From positions 1-58,993 of the forward strand of contig CALAYL010000043.1 in NCBI GenBank assembly GCA_937894725.1: a stretch of DNA of 58,993 bases, in the 5' to 3' direction. The DNA comes from an uncultured Bacteroidota bacterium. Lineage in GTDB: Bacteria > Bacteroidota > Bacteroidia > Chitinophagales > LD1. Of this stretch, positions 7,351-16,496 are shown one piece after another; the stretch's first letter is position 1, and the number at the start of each line of letters is the position of its first letter. A program made the translations under genes and the position numbers. Below the pieces are notes generated by a model. It worked only from the letters and a program-made list of their open reading frames with translations. It was not told the DNA's origin and searched no databases.

Positions 7351-9708
7351 ATGCGGTATATTTTATTTCTTTTTACTTTAATCTTCTCCTTTTCAGTTTC
7401 AGCACAAAAAACTACGAAATACACTATATCTGGATTTGTAAAAGATAGCACCAATGGTGAAACTCAGCTCGGGGCAATGGTTTTTGTAAATGAAATCAAA
7501 AACGGTACGACTACGAATGAGTATGGTTTCTTTTCGCTCAATCTCCCTGCGGGAAAATACACCGTTAGAATTTCATACGTAGGTTTCAATACAAAATACT
7601 ACACGATAGACCTCAATAAAGATGTAAAACTGAATGTAGAAATGTCGATGGCATCTGTAGTAGCAAACGAAGTAGTGGTAACTGCTGAAAAGAAAGACCA
7701 AAATGTAACGAGCACAAACATAGGAAGGCAGGAACTCAGCATGGAAACAGCAAAATCGTTGCCAGCATTGCTAGGAGAGGTTGATATTATGAAAACGCTC
7801 CAGCTACTTCCGGGTATTCAGGCAGCGGGAGAGGGCAATTCGGGCTTTTATGTGAGAGGTGGCGGGCCAGATCAGAATTTGGTCACATTAGACGATGCTA
7901 CCATTTACAATACGGGACACCTATTTGGTTTTTTTTCTGTTTTCAACTCCGATGCCATCAAATCTGTGACAATCGAAAAAGGCTCTATGCCTGCCAACTA
8001 TGGTGGCAGAATATCATCAGTAGTAGATGTAAAAATGAAAGAAGGCAATCTCAAAAAATGGACTGCCGAAGGTGGAATCGGTATCATAGCCTCAAGGCTG
8101 ACGGTGCAAGGGCCTCTTTGGAAAGATAGAATATCCATGATAGTATCTGGAAGACGAACTTATCTTGACCTAATCACTAAACCCATTTTAAAAAAATTTC
8201 AAGATGGTAAGTATGCTGGCAATTCGTATTACTTTTATGACATAAACGCTAAGATAAATGCTAAAATAAGTGATAAGGATCGTATTTTCTTCAGTGGCTA
8301 TTTTGGCAGAGATGTATTCAAATTTAAAGATCCAGAAGGGCAGTTTAATCTTGATTTTCCTTGGGGAAACACCAGTGTGACGGGACGCTGGAATCACGTA
8401 TTTGACGCTAAACTATTTATGAATACCTCATTGATTTATAATGAGTATAGGTTCAATGCCAATACAAATTTTCTGGATGTAAACTTTAAGGTGAGTTCGT
8501 ATGTAAAAGAAATAACGGCCAAAGTGGATTTCGACTATTCTCCTATCATCGGACATTTTATGAAATTTGGTATAAATTATAACCACCACATTCTTACGCC
8601 TTATGTGGCTTCAGGCAATAGCGGTACAACTACATTTAAAAATTCAAATGCTGACCCTAAGTATGCACACGAAACAGCTATTTATTTTCTTGATGAGTTT
8701 GATGTAAATAAATGGCTACGACTCAATGTGGGTATCAGAGGTTCAATGTTTAATCTAGTGGGACCTTACACCAAAGTGGAGTTTAACCATAATGGTACAA
8801 TCAAAGACACGCTCCAGTTTGGCTTAGATCAGCCAGTGAAAACATACTTTGGTATAGAACCTAGAATAGGCGCACGTTTTCAAGTAGCGAAAGCTACTTC
8901 GGTCAAAGCGGGGATTCACATGACTCGACAGTATATCCATTTAGTGCCTAGTTCAAACACTACACTTCCTATCGATTTATGGGTGCCTAGCTCTACTAAA
9001 GTCAAACCTCAAACGGGAGTGCAATACTCGCTTGGCGTATTTCAAAATTTTTTGGATAATATGATAGAAACTTCTATCGAAGCGTATTATAAAGATATGT
9101 ATAATCAGATTGAAGTAGGTCAAAGCGCTGTAAATAACATAAGCTACGATGTAGAGGACACTTACGTTTTTGGAAAAGCAAGAGCATACGGCTCAGAATT
9201 TTTTGTCAAAAAAGCAAAAGGCAAATGGACAGGCTGGATTGGCTACACATTAGCATGGAGCAATCGCGTTTTTAAAGATATAGATGGAGGCAAACGATTT
9301 CCATCAAAATTTGATAGACGACACGACCTGAGTGTAGTGCTCATGTGGGACATTACAAAAAAATGGCGGGTGAGTTCTGCATTTGTATATGCATCGGGAA
9401 ATACGACCACATTACCTGAAGCAATTTATTTTCAAGGTGGAAACATACACTACGACTGGTCAACACGCAACAGCTTTAGATTGCCCGCTTATCACCGTCT
9501 TGATTTTGGTGTAACCTATATAATGCAGCGAAAAAAATGGTATTCAGACATTACCTTTTCTATCTACAATGTTTACAATAGACAAAACCCCTATTTCGTC
9601 TATCTAACTATCAAGGGTGAACCTGGCAAAGGTAATCAGCGAGCAGTACTCAAACAATCTTCGCTGTTTCCTATTTTACCTTCACTCACTTGGAACTTTA
9701 AATTTTAA
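7351..9708 (+). CDS. TonB-dependent receptor with carboxypeptidase-D-like N-terminal domain
   Basis: 785-residue outer-membrane receptor. The ATG at 7351 gives a clean signal peptide (MRYILFLFTLIFSFSVSAQ); the frame extends upstream only through a TTG. Residues about 25-110 form the CarboxypepD_reg-like beta-sandwich (ISGFVKDSTNGETQLGAMVFV... GKYTVRISYVGF). The plug follows (about 130-230, with GFYVRGGGPDQN and the MPANYGGRISSVVDVKM strand), then the 22-strand barrel, ending in ...LPSLTWNFKF with a terminal Phe. A DUF4249 lipoprotein gene starts 5 bases downstream, so the two are cotranscribed and probably form one uptake complex. The substrate cannot be told. A -7-like TATTTTTG lies at 7319-7326. 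Confidence 0.93.
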   Translation: MRYILFLFTLIFSFSVSAQKTTKYTISGFVKDSTNGETQLGAMVFVNEIKNGTTTNEYGFFSLNLPAGKYTVRISYVGFNTKYYTIDLNKDVKLNVEMSMASVVANEVVVTAEKKDQNVTSTNIGRQELSMETAKSLPALLGEVDIMKTLQLLPGIQAAGEGNSGFYVRGGGPDQNLVTLDDATIYNTGHLFGFFSVFNSDAIKSVTIEKGSMPANYGGRISSVVDVKMKEGNLKKWTAEGGIGIIASRLTVQGPLWKDRISMIVSGRRTYLDLITKPILKKFQDGKYAGNSYYFYDINAKINAKISDKDRIFFSGYFGRDVFKFKDPEGQFNLDFPWGNTSVTGRWNHVFDAKLFMNTSLIYNEYRFNANTNFLDVNFKVSSYVKEITAKVDFDYSPIIGHFMKFGINYNHHILTPYVASGNSGTTTFKNSNADPKYAHETAIYFLDEFDVNKWLRLNVGIRGSMFNLVGPYTKVEFNHNGTIKDTLQFGLDQPVKTYFGIEPRIGARFQVAKATSVKAGIHMTRQYIHLVPSSNTTLPIDLWVPSSTKVKPQTGVQYSLGVFQNFLDNMIETSIEAYYKDMYNQIEVGQSAVNNISYDVEDTYVFGKARAYGSEFFVKKAKGKWTGWIGYTLAWSNRVFKDIDGGKRFPSKFDRRHDLSVVLMWDITKKWRVSSAFVYASGNTTTLPEAIYFQGGNIHYDWSTRNSFRLPAYHRLDFGVTYIMQRKKWYSDITFSIYNVYNRQNPYFVYLTIKGEPGKGNQRAVLKQSSLFPILPSLTWNFKF

Positions 9709-9713
9709 GTATT

Positions 9714-10688
9714 ATGAAACTACTCCATATATTTTTCTTATCCATCTTTGCGCTGCTCATCACGGCTAGTTGCACTAAAGAAATAGAAGGCAATCTACCA
9801 GACCCTGCACTCAAACTCGTGGTAGATGGTAGCATAGAAACAGATGTTCCCCCTATACTTACCCTCACACGAACAACCAAAGTTTTTGGCGGATTAAACT
9901 TGAATGATCTCAGCGGATTTTTTGTACATAATGCCGATATATGGATTGCAGATGAAACTACGGGCGACAGTGTCAAATTGGTAGAGTTTTGTTTGCAAGA
10001 TTTACCATTCAATGATTCGGTAAAAGCGGAGTTACTCAAAGGGCTTGGCATCCTAGCTTTTGACAGCAATACGGTACCCAATGTGTGTATTTACACAGTA
10101 CCTGACATTATCAATTATGCATTAAATGGCACATGCCAGTTTTATGGAAAAGAAGAGCATGAATACCGCATTTTTTTACAGGCAGAAAATAAAACAATAG
10201 CAGGCACTACTACTATACCCAAATCAAGACCTATCAACTTTTTGACGGTAAAACCGCATCCTAATCCTCAAAATGACACTTTAGCCAATGTATTAGTAAA
10301 TTTTACTGTACCCAACACTGTCGGGAATTTTATCCGATATTGGACAAAACAAAATGGCGATCCTTTCTATCCCCCACTATCACAGTCGGTCTATGACGAC
10401 AAACTGTTTTCGGGTTTGACAATCGAACTTCCACTCGAAAGAGGACAACCACAATCAGGTGCTAGAGGAGATGATAAAACATACGGATTCTTTTGGAAAG
10501 GAGATACCGTTACCCTCAAATGGGCAGCCATTGATGACAAAACATATGAGTTTTTCAGAACATTGGAAAACGATGGCACTGGCAATCCTTTTGCCAATCA
10601 AGTGCGTGTAAAACCTACCGTCACAGGTGGACTTGGCTCATTTGTAGGTTATGCTTCTACTTACTCTACCATAGTTGTACCTCGCTGA
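9714..10688 (+). CDS. DUF4249 family lipoprotein, partner of the upstream TonB receptor
   Basis: 324 residues with a lipobox (LLITASC, lipidated C20) followed by TKEIEGNLPDPALKLVVDGSIETD..., the usual start of DUF4249 proteins. Such proteins accompany TonB receptors in Bacteroidota and are thought to be surface or periplasmic accessory lipoproteins; their biochemistry is poorly known. Five bases separate it from the receptor gene, and its own end is followed by 92 bases before the ceramidase-like gene. No enzymatic motif is seen. Confidence 0.85.
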   Translation: MKLLHIFFLSIFALLITASCTKEIEGNLPDPALKLVVDGSIETDVPPILTLTRTTKVFGGLNLNDLSGFFVHNADIWIADETTGDSVKLVEFCLQDLPFNDSVKAELLKGLGILAFDSNTVPNVCIYTVPDIINYALNGTCQFYGKEEHEYRIFLQAENKTIAGTTTIPKSRPINFLTVKPHPNPQNDTLANVLVNFTVPNTVGNFIRYWTKQNGDPFYPPLSQSVYDDKLFSGLTIELPLERGQPQSGARGDDKTYGFFWKGDTVTLKWAAIDDKTYEFFRTLENDGTGNPFANQVRVKPTVTGGLGSFVGYASTYSTIVVPR

Positions 10689-10780
10689 CCATAGATTGTT
10701 TGCCCTTATTTTTTGCTAGCTTATTGAAAGTCTGATTTTCGCTCTGTACAAAAGAATAGCTTTACTAAAAAGCAATTTTT

Positions 10781-12550
10781 ATGTATATATTAGGAAAAGG
10801 GAAAGCGGACATTACTGCCTTTGAAAAAGGAGTAGGTATGCTGGGATTCGGTATGCACTTTCATACTATGGAAGGGGTAGAAACCCCACTTTTTGCAAGA
10901 GCTTTTGTAATCCAACAACCTAGCACAAATGCAAAAATAGTTTATGTAAATTGCGAATTAGCATTTATCACCAATTCGCTAAAGCAAGGTGTGCTGAAAG
11001 CGCTAGACGATGCCTTACCGAATCATGGCATAAAAGACGAAACGCTGCTCCTTTCTGCTCAGCATAGCCATAGTACTCCAGCGGGTTATGCTTACTATGG
11101 TATTTACAACATTAGTGTTCCTGGGTTTAACATCAATGTGTACAATAAATTGGTGGCAGGCATAGTAGAAGCCATAGTGGAAGCACATACCAAATCTGAA
11201 GCATGTGACCTAGCCTACAATGAAGGGGTTTTTGATTTATCAAAAAATGTAGCTTTCAATAGATCGCCATTACAGTACAATCAAAACCCAGAAGTAACTG
11301 AAAAAATAACTGCGGCCACTACAAATAAAGGTGTGGACAGAACGATGTATCAACTCATGTTTTTTTCAAAAGAAAAAAAATGTCTTGGATTGATAAACTG
11401 GTTTGGAGTACATACCACTTCTGTATCGAACGATTTAAATAAGCTTTGTTCTGATAATAAAGGTTATGCATCTACATTTACGGAGGAGAAACTTGGCGAA
11501 GAATGTCTGTCTGTATTTGCACAAGGAACTTGCGGTGACATTACGCCACGATTTAAATATAATCCCAAACGAAAATATCAACGTGGTAAATGGGACGGAG
11601 AATTTGAGGATGACTATAAAAGTGCAGCATACAATGGTCGGCTGCAATCAGAAAAATCGCTGGAGATACTCGCTAATACTGATGAATCCAATATGGTAGC
11701 AAACACCCAGTTGCTAGACTCTGCAATATTGCACGTGGACTTTACTAAAGTGCATTGCAACCCAAAATTTGCGAATGGAAATTTAGATGCTCACACTGGC
11801 CCTGCCAATATGGGATTAGACTTTTTGGGTGGTGCTTATGTAGATGGACCTGGTATGCATCCAGCTTTAGTAAAAATACTGCGCAAGTTTAATCAGTTTA
11901 GAAAATGGCGAGAGCTCAAAAAAGCAAAAAAAGTAGGTGGTGATTATGAGCGTGAAGTTTTACACAAATATAAAACACAAGGAGCTAAATCACTTGCATT
12001 TGAAACTACAGAAAGAAAATCGTTTGGTTTTAGTGATATTGAAAAAAGTCCACTTCCTGGATGGTTAGACCCTGCCATAGATTTACTCAAAAATTTTTAC
12101 AAAAAAGAAGGCTATAAAGACAAGCCTTGGAGTGCTTCTATATTACCGCTTCAAATCACCTTATTGGGCCAAATAGCGATCGCTTCTTTCCCTTTTGAAA
12201 TCACTACTATAGCCGCTAAACGATTGCGCGATTCTCTATACGAAACACTCAAAAAAGGAGGGATTAAAGAGGTGATTCTTGCGCCTTACACTAATGATTT
12301 TTCGGGCTATGTCACCACCTACGAAGAGTATCAAGTACAGATGTATGAAGGTGGGCATACTGTGTTTGGAGAGTGGACCTTAGCGGCATTGCAAACAAAG
12401 TTTGATCAGTTGGCCAAAGCCATGCTCGAGCCTAAATCTAGTCGAGTGATAAAACATGACGCTAGCCCAGTGATATGCGATATCGAAGAGATGAAATCAT
12501 TTGCCTACTACATACCCAAATGGTATAAGAAAAAGCACAAAATAGCGTAA
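10781..12550 (+). CDS. Neutral/alkaline ceramidase-family amidase (N-terminal catalytic domain only)
   Basis: 589 residues. The N-terminus (GKADITAF...GVGMLGFGM) and motifs throughout match the neutral ceramidase catalytic domain. Probable zinc ligands are H97 in AQHSHSTPAG and H211 in NWFGVHTTS, with DNKGYAS following; the late motif NDFSGYVTTYEEYQVQMYEGGHTVFGEWTL is also present. The family's GDVSPN segment, whose Ser is the nucleophile, reads GDITPR here (T255), so Ser is replaced by Thr. There is no signal peptide and no C-terminal Ig-like domain, unlike secreted bacterial ceramidases, which suggests a cytosolic enzyme or a different amide substrate. It sits between two TonB receptor loci. 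Confidence 0.85.
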   Translation: MYILGKGKADITAFEKGVGMLGFGMHFHTMEGVETPLFARAFVIQQPSTNAKIVYVNCELAFITNSLKQGVLKALDDALPNHGIKDETLLLSAQHSHSTPAGYAYYGIYNISVPGFNINVYNKLVAGIVEAIVEAHTKSEACDLAYNEGVFDLSKNVAFNRSPLQYNQNPEVTEKITAATTNKGVDRTMYQLMFFSKEKKCLGLINWFGVHTTSVSNDLNKLCSDNKGYASTFTEEKLGEECLSVFAQGTCGDITPRFKYNPKRKYQRGKWDGEFEDDYKSAAYNGRLQSEKSLEILANTDESNMVANTQLLDSAILHVDFTKVHCNPKFANGNLDAHTGPANMGLDFLGGAYVDGPGMHPALVKILRKFNQFRKWRELKKAKKVGGDYEREVLHKYKTQGAKSLAFETTERKSFGFSDIEKSPLPGWLDPAIDLLKNFYKKEGYKDKPWSASILPLQITLLGQIAIASFPFEITTIAAKRLRDSLYETLKKGGIKEVILAPYTNDFSGYVTTYEEYQVQMYEGGHTVFGEWTLAALQTKFDQLAKAMLEPKSSRVIKHDASPVICDIEEMKSFAYYIPKWYKKKHKIA

Positions 12551-12557
12551 CCCTATT

Positions 12558-14948
12558 TTAGAAATAAAGCCTGTATTGCGGCAAAGGAAATAAGCCTTGC
12601 TGGTATTCAGTAGCTATACGATTTGACTGCACGTTATACACCAATCGAAATACATTTTTTCTATTCGTTAGATTTTGAGCATCTATTGAAAACTCATGTG
12701 TCATTTTTTTCAAACTCAATCTATAGCTCAACTTCATATCAAGCCGAAAAAAAACAGGATATTGTGATGAAAATGCCGCATTATCGATACGAACTTCTCG
12801 ATTGAGCCGCTGGCTTTCAACAAAATCAATAGGAGTATAAAATCGCCCACCAGCCACCGTAAATTTACCATCTATAGCAACACTATGTCGTTTGGTTTTA
12901 TTTTTCTTTCCGCCAAATTTGTACTCATATCCCCCCAATGTGTTGACAACATACAACCCATTGAAAGCCGTATTGCGCCACACCATATCACTACCTCGGT
13001 AGCGCGATTGAAAAATAGATGCAGTAGCTAAAAAATAATATCCTTTGCTAAAGAATTTTTCTGCCGTAAGCTCAAGTCCATAGTTCATTCCGCTACCCTC
13101 ATTTACGAGATTTGTATTGTTTGGAGTAGCAAACTCTGCACCCGCATTGAGCATACTAAATGAGCTTCGAAATGGCTCTACGGGTACATTCGTAATGTAT
13201 TGAAAATAGGTTTCAGCTTTGATATGAAAATCTTTTTTAAACATTAAATCATACCCTAGTACCAGATGGTTGCTTTGGCTAAATCCCATTTTGAGATTGG
13301 TCGGTTTCCCATTGCTATTGATTGATACCACTGCATTATAGTAGGTAGGCAGTGGTTGTATTTGATGATGCAACCCATATCCAAAACTTAGTGATTGATT
13401 TTCTTTGAGTTGATAACGAAGTCCTATTCTAGGCTCTGGTGCACCTATTGTTTTGCTAAGTGAAAAATACTGAATGTGCAAGCCTGTATTCAATACTAAA
13501 CGCTCCGAAAACTTGTGCTGCCATGTGGTGTAAAGTTGTACTAAAGAAGAATAACCTTTTGCATATTTCATTGGGAAAAACCCATTACCCAAAGCAATAC
13601 TATCTGAGAACAGTAAATCATAAACATCTGTCATTACACCTATTGTAGCCGTATTTTTGCTATTTACCTTATTATTATAATAAATGTGGGCTGTGTATTT
13701 GTTTTGACGGAGCGATACTTTATTCCATCGCGCTATTTGGCTTTTGTCAAACACATTCAGTGTGTCTATATCTGCCTGCTGTCGCTGATGTGAAGCTGCA
13801 AGCGAGGTTTTAATAAAAGAACGTGGCGTAATAAAGTAGGTATGCGAAAATCCTAAAATACCCGTCTGCACTTTATTGTAAATGTCTTGAGTTTCATTTA
13901 TAAACAGATTGGTACCCGAAGTTTGAGGATTTGATTTTGAACCTAGCAGCTCAATTTTACTCAATCCACCTAATCCCCATAGTCTAAAAATCCCAGCTTT
14001 CTTGGTAGGAACATCTATCTTGAACGACAAATCCTGATACTCTGGCACAGCAGTACCAGTACCAAAATTCGCTTTCATAAGTTTGAAAAGTGCCAATGTA
14101 GAATAGCGGTAATTTATCAAAAATGTAGCGCTACTCTTCTTTTTCGCAAACGGCCCCTCCGCTCCTACTTCTATACCGTTGAAGCCGATTTGTGCTAAAA
14201 ATTCGTGTTTCCCTTTATTGCCACTGCGCATTTTCAAATCAAAAACGCCCGCTAGTGCATTGCCATATTCTGAAGGAAAAGCTGATGTCATAAAATCGCT
14301 CTTCGAAAGGGTATTGTTATTGAGCATACTCACTGGCCCACCTGTACTACCAAAACTAGCAAAATGGTTTGGACTAGGTATGTCCACATCCTCAAGTCGC
14401 CAGAGCAAGCCCATAGGAGAATTGCCACGAATAATAATGTCATTTCGAGCATCATTAGCGCCACTCACACCTGCAAAATTGGCGGCCATACGAGCTGGGT
14501 CATTTCTACTACCGCTAAATTTGTTGGTCTGTTCTACCTCAAACGATCGAGCACTCACTGTCGCAAATTCATTCTTGGCTCTACCTCTATTTTTTGAGTC
14601 AGACACTACAACCTCGTTTATTTCATTTATCTTCTCTTCTAGTTCAAAATTGAGCTGAGTTTCTTTGCCCCCAATCACGAGTACATCATTGGCATAAGCG
14701 TCTTTATAACCGATATAGCTGACTTTGATGCTGGCTCTACCAAGTGGCACATTGGGCAAAAGAAAATTGCCCTCTAAATCGGACGTAGTGCCGTTAAATG
14801 GCTTAGAACCTACCACCACTACACTTGCACCTATAATGGGATATTTGGAATCTTTGTCAACTACTTGACCACGAATATTTTTGAAGTCTTGGGCTTGGCA
14901 CAAGACAGCAGAAAATAAGTACAATAAAATGACTAAAACCAGTCGCAT
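12558..14948 (-). CDS. TonB-dependent receptor with carboxypeptidase-D-like N-terminal domain
   Basis: 796 residues from the ATG at 14946-14948, which gives a good signal peptide (MRLVLVILLYLFSAVLCQAQ); the frame also extends nine codons to a TTG. A carboxypeptidase-D-like sandwich (IRGQVVDKDSKYPIIGASVVVV ... VSYIGYKD) precedes a plug domain (DIIIRGNSPMGLLWRLEDVDIPSPNHF; SEYGNALAGVFDLKMRSG) and the barrel, ending in ...PLPQYRLYF. It is convergent with the ceramidase-like gene with a 7-base gap. A TAGATTTG -7-like element is at 14986-14993 on the minus strand without a clear -33 partner. No accessory SusD or DUF4249 gene is next to it, so its substrate is unknown. Confidence 0.92.
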   Translation of the reverse strand: MRLVLVILLYLFSAVLCQAQDFKNIRGQVVDKDSKYPIIGASVVVVGSKPFNGTTSDLEGNFLLPNVPLGRASIKVSYIGYKDAYANDVLVIGGKETQLNFELEEKINEINEVVVSDSKNRGRAKNEFATVSARSFEVEQTNKFSGSRNDPARMAANFAGVSGANDARNDIIIRGNSPMGLLWRLEDVDIPSPNHFASFGSTGGPVSMLNNNTLSKSDFMTSAFPSEYGNALAGVFDLKMRSGNKGKHEFLAQIGFNGIEVGAEGPFAKKKSSATFLINYRYSTLALFKLMKANFGTGTAVPEYQDLSFKIDVPTKKAGIFRLWGLGGLSKIELLGSKSNPQTSGTNLFINETQDIYNKVQTGILGFSHTYFITPRSFIKTSLAASHQRQQADIDTLNVFDKSQIARWNKVSLRQNKYTAHIYYNNKVNSKNTATIGVMTDVYDLLFSDSIALGNGFFPMKYAKGYSSLVQLYTTWQHKFSERLVLNTGLHIQYFSLSKTIGAPEPRIGLRYQLKENQSLSFGYGLHHQIQPLPTYYNAVVSINSNGKPTNLKMGFSQSNHLVLGYDLMFKKDFHIKAETYFQYITNVPVEPFRSSFSMLNAGAEFATPNNTNLVNEGSGMNYGLELTAEKFFSKGYYFLATASIFQSRYRGSDMVWRNTAFNGLYVVNTLGGYEYKFGGKKNKTKRHSVAIDGKFTVAGGRFYTPIDFVESQRLNREVRIDNAAFSSQYPVFFRLDMKLSYRLSLKKMTHEFSIDAQNLTNRKNVFRLVYNVQSNRIATEYQQGLFPLPQYRLYF

Positions 14949-15088
14949 TTTGCTGTTTTTTTTGACTAGGTACAAAATAGCACTGCAAATCTAAAAAAAG
15001 TAAGCGGGTAAAAAATGAAATGGGGGATATTTTTAGGTAAAAATTACCACTATTTAATGTCAAGTGAAAACAGAAATCGACAATAAAA

Positions 15089-15550
15089 TCAATAACTTAG
15101 ATTTACAAAACGACCGTCTGTAAGATTAAGTTTGTTTCCATTTTTATCTTCTAGTAGCGTATTCACATCGGCTGCTATTTTTTTATTCTTTGAATCGTAT
15201 TCCCACACGACCATCTTTCCACTTTTTGAGTAAAAAACTACAGTATCATTAAAGGGGTAATATAGAATATATGTTAGGCTATCCATATCGTACGACCCTA
15301 GCGACCTGCCTTTAAATTGTAATTTGACCACCTCTTGATTATTTATCAAAAAGTGCCCCACCGTTGTTTGTATTTTCAGAGTATCTATCCAAAAAGAATC
15401 TAACTTTCCAACACTGCTATCACAGCTTATTTTTTCATTATCTATTTTAAAATCAAAAACAGGTTGAATATAAGCGAATTTTGGGTCAAGGTATTTTTTG
15501 CAAGAAGCAAAAAGAAAACAACACAAAAGAATAGAATAACCGATTTTCAT
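15089..15550 (-). CDS. Hypothetical lipoprotein
   Basis: 153 residues from the ATG at 15548-15550 (a TTG precedes it). It starts MKIGYSILLCCFLFASC, a lipoprotein signal with lipidated C17, followed by KKYLDPKF. The rest is beta-rich (repeated short strands such as VGHFLINNQEVVKLQF and YDMDSLTYILYYPF). I recognise no family. It sits alone between a TonB receptor and an Smr gene. Confidence 0.6.
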   Translation of the reverse strand: MKIGYSILLCCFLFASCKKYLDPKFAYIQPVFDFKIDNEKISCDSSVGKLDSFWIDTLKIQTTVGHFLINNQEVVKLQFKGRSLGSYDMDSLTYILYYPFNDTVVFYSKSGKMVVWEYDSKNKKIAADVNTLLEDKNGNKLNLTDGRFVNLSY

Positions 15551-15630
15551 CAAAATTAAGTTTGAGTAAAACTACGCAAATTTAGCTTAGCATTAATGTC
15601 CCCCCTTCACATTTTTCTTTTAGATAAATT

Positions 15631-15638
15631 TATATTTG
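15631..15638 (+). promoter_or_regulatory. Possible -7 element of the Smr gene (near-leaderless)
   Basis: TATATTTG matches the Bacteroidota -7 consensus TAnnTTTG and ends five bases before the ATG at 15643. No good TTTG is seen at the -33 position, so the call is weak. If real, transcription would start at or next to the start codon. Confidence 0.35.
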
Positions 15639-15642
15639 CCCT

Positions 15643-16008
15643 ATGGATAGTTCGTTTGATAAAGACTTATTGCGCCAATATATGATGGGAGCAGCAAGCC
15701 CTACCAACGGTAGCAAATACAGTCGGCTTCCGGATGTTGTAGATTTACATTTAGATCAGAGCAATCTAAAAAACGGTAAGATAGGTGATCAACACGCTAT
15801 TGAGCATCAACTTTCATTTTTTGAAAAAGCGATAGATATTGCACTATCGCAAAACAAAACAGAGCTTAGAATAATACATGGAGTAGGCAAGGGCAAACTA
15901 AAGGCTGCCATTCACCAATACCTTAAAAAACATCCTCACATTTCTTCTTATGACGATAGTTATCACCATAAATATGGGGACGGATCTACACTTGTCTATT
16001 TTTTTTGA
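15643..16008 (+). CDS. Smr domain protein
   Basis: 121 residues, essentially a lone Smr domain. The N-terminal motif is VVDLHLDQ (family DLHG) and the central motif is LRIIHGVGKGKLKAAIHQYLKKHP (family IHGKGTGALR). The C-terminal strand is GSTLVYFF. Smr domains are nucleases or nucleic-acid-binding modules found in MutS2 and stand-alone proteins, acting on branched DNA or on mRNA of stalled ribosomes. Bacteroidota often have a longer DUF2027-Smr protein; here only the Smr part is present, with a short N-terminal tail. Confidence 0.85.
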   Translation: MDSSFDKDLLRQYMMGAASPTNGSKYSRLPDVVDLHLDQSNLKNGKIGDQHAIEHQLSFFEKAIDIALSQNKTELRIIHGVGKGKLKAAIHQYLKKHPHISSYDDSYHHKYGDGSTLVYFF

Positions 16009-16059
16009 CATCCACTTTTTAGAATGTTGATTACTTGTGGATAAGTAGCTATTCTGCTT

Positions 16060-16067
16060 TATTTTTG
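16060..16067 (+). promoter_or_regulatory. Possible -7 element of the downstream small secreted protein
   Basis: TATTTTTG fits TAnnTTTG and lies 22 bases before the ATG at 16090. Upstream a TTG occurs at 16035-16037, giving an over-long 22-base spacer. The gene also has a purine-rich AGGAAAAA just before its ATG, which is uncommon in this window. Confidence 0.3.
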
Positions 16068-16089
16068 AAGTAAACTAAAACAGGAAAAA

Positions 16090-16452
16090 ATGAAATATCT
16101 TTTTATAACGCTCAGCTTTATAAGTATCTCTGCTTTCGCACAATCGAATGATGGGCTTGCAAACAATAGCGAAGAAGCTAAAATTGAAATGCCTGCAGCA
16201 GCTAAAGACATTGTGATACAGTTAAAAAACAATGCTAGTATCAGAGTAGCACTTTATGCAGGAGATAAGAAACAAGTTTTTGATGGTAAAATGAAAGAAG
16301 TAGGTGGTAAAAGCAACAACACGCTTTACCTCAAAGTAGGTGATGCCGTATGCATAATGAATGACCCCAAAACAATTCAGGCTTGCTCAATCATAAAAGA
16401 AGAAATGACCAACCTAGAAATTAACTCTTCGGGCAACGGATTCATAAAGTAA
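16090..16452 (+). CDS. Hypothetical secreted protein, 120 aa
   Basis: Starts with a signal peptide (MKYLFITLSFISISAFAQ). The mature part of about 102 residues has a short acidic linker, then a compact segment with VIQLKNNASIRVALYAGDKKQVFDGK and a Cys pair (VCIMNDPKTIQACSII, spaced 11 apart) that may form a disulfide in the periplasm. It has a Shine-Dalgarno-like AGGAAAAA before the ATG. I do not recognise the family. Neighbours (Smr, TPR membrane protein) give no functional clue. Confidence 0.6.
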   Translation: MKYLFITLSFISISAFAQSNDGLANNSEEAKIEMPAAAKDIVIQLKNNASIRVALYAGDKKQVFDGKMKEVGGKSNNTLYLKVGDAVCIMNDPKTIQACSIIKEEMTNLEINSSGNGFIK

Positions 16453-16496
16453 TCTCAAGAATTGTTGATGACTGATGTATATAAACCAAAAGAAAC

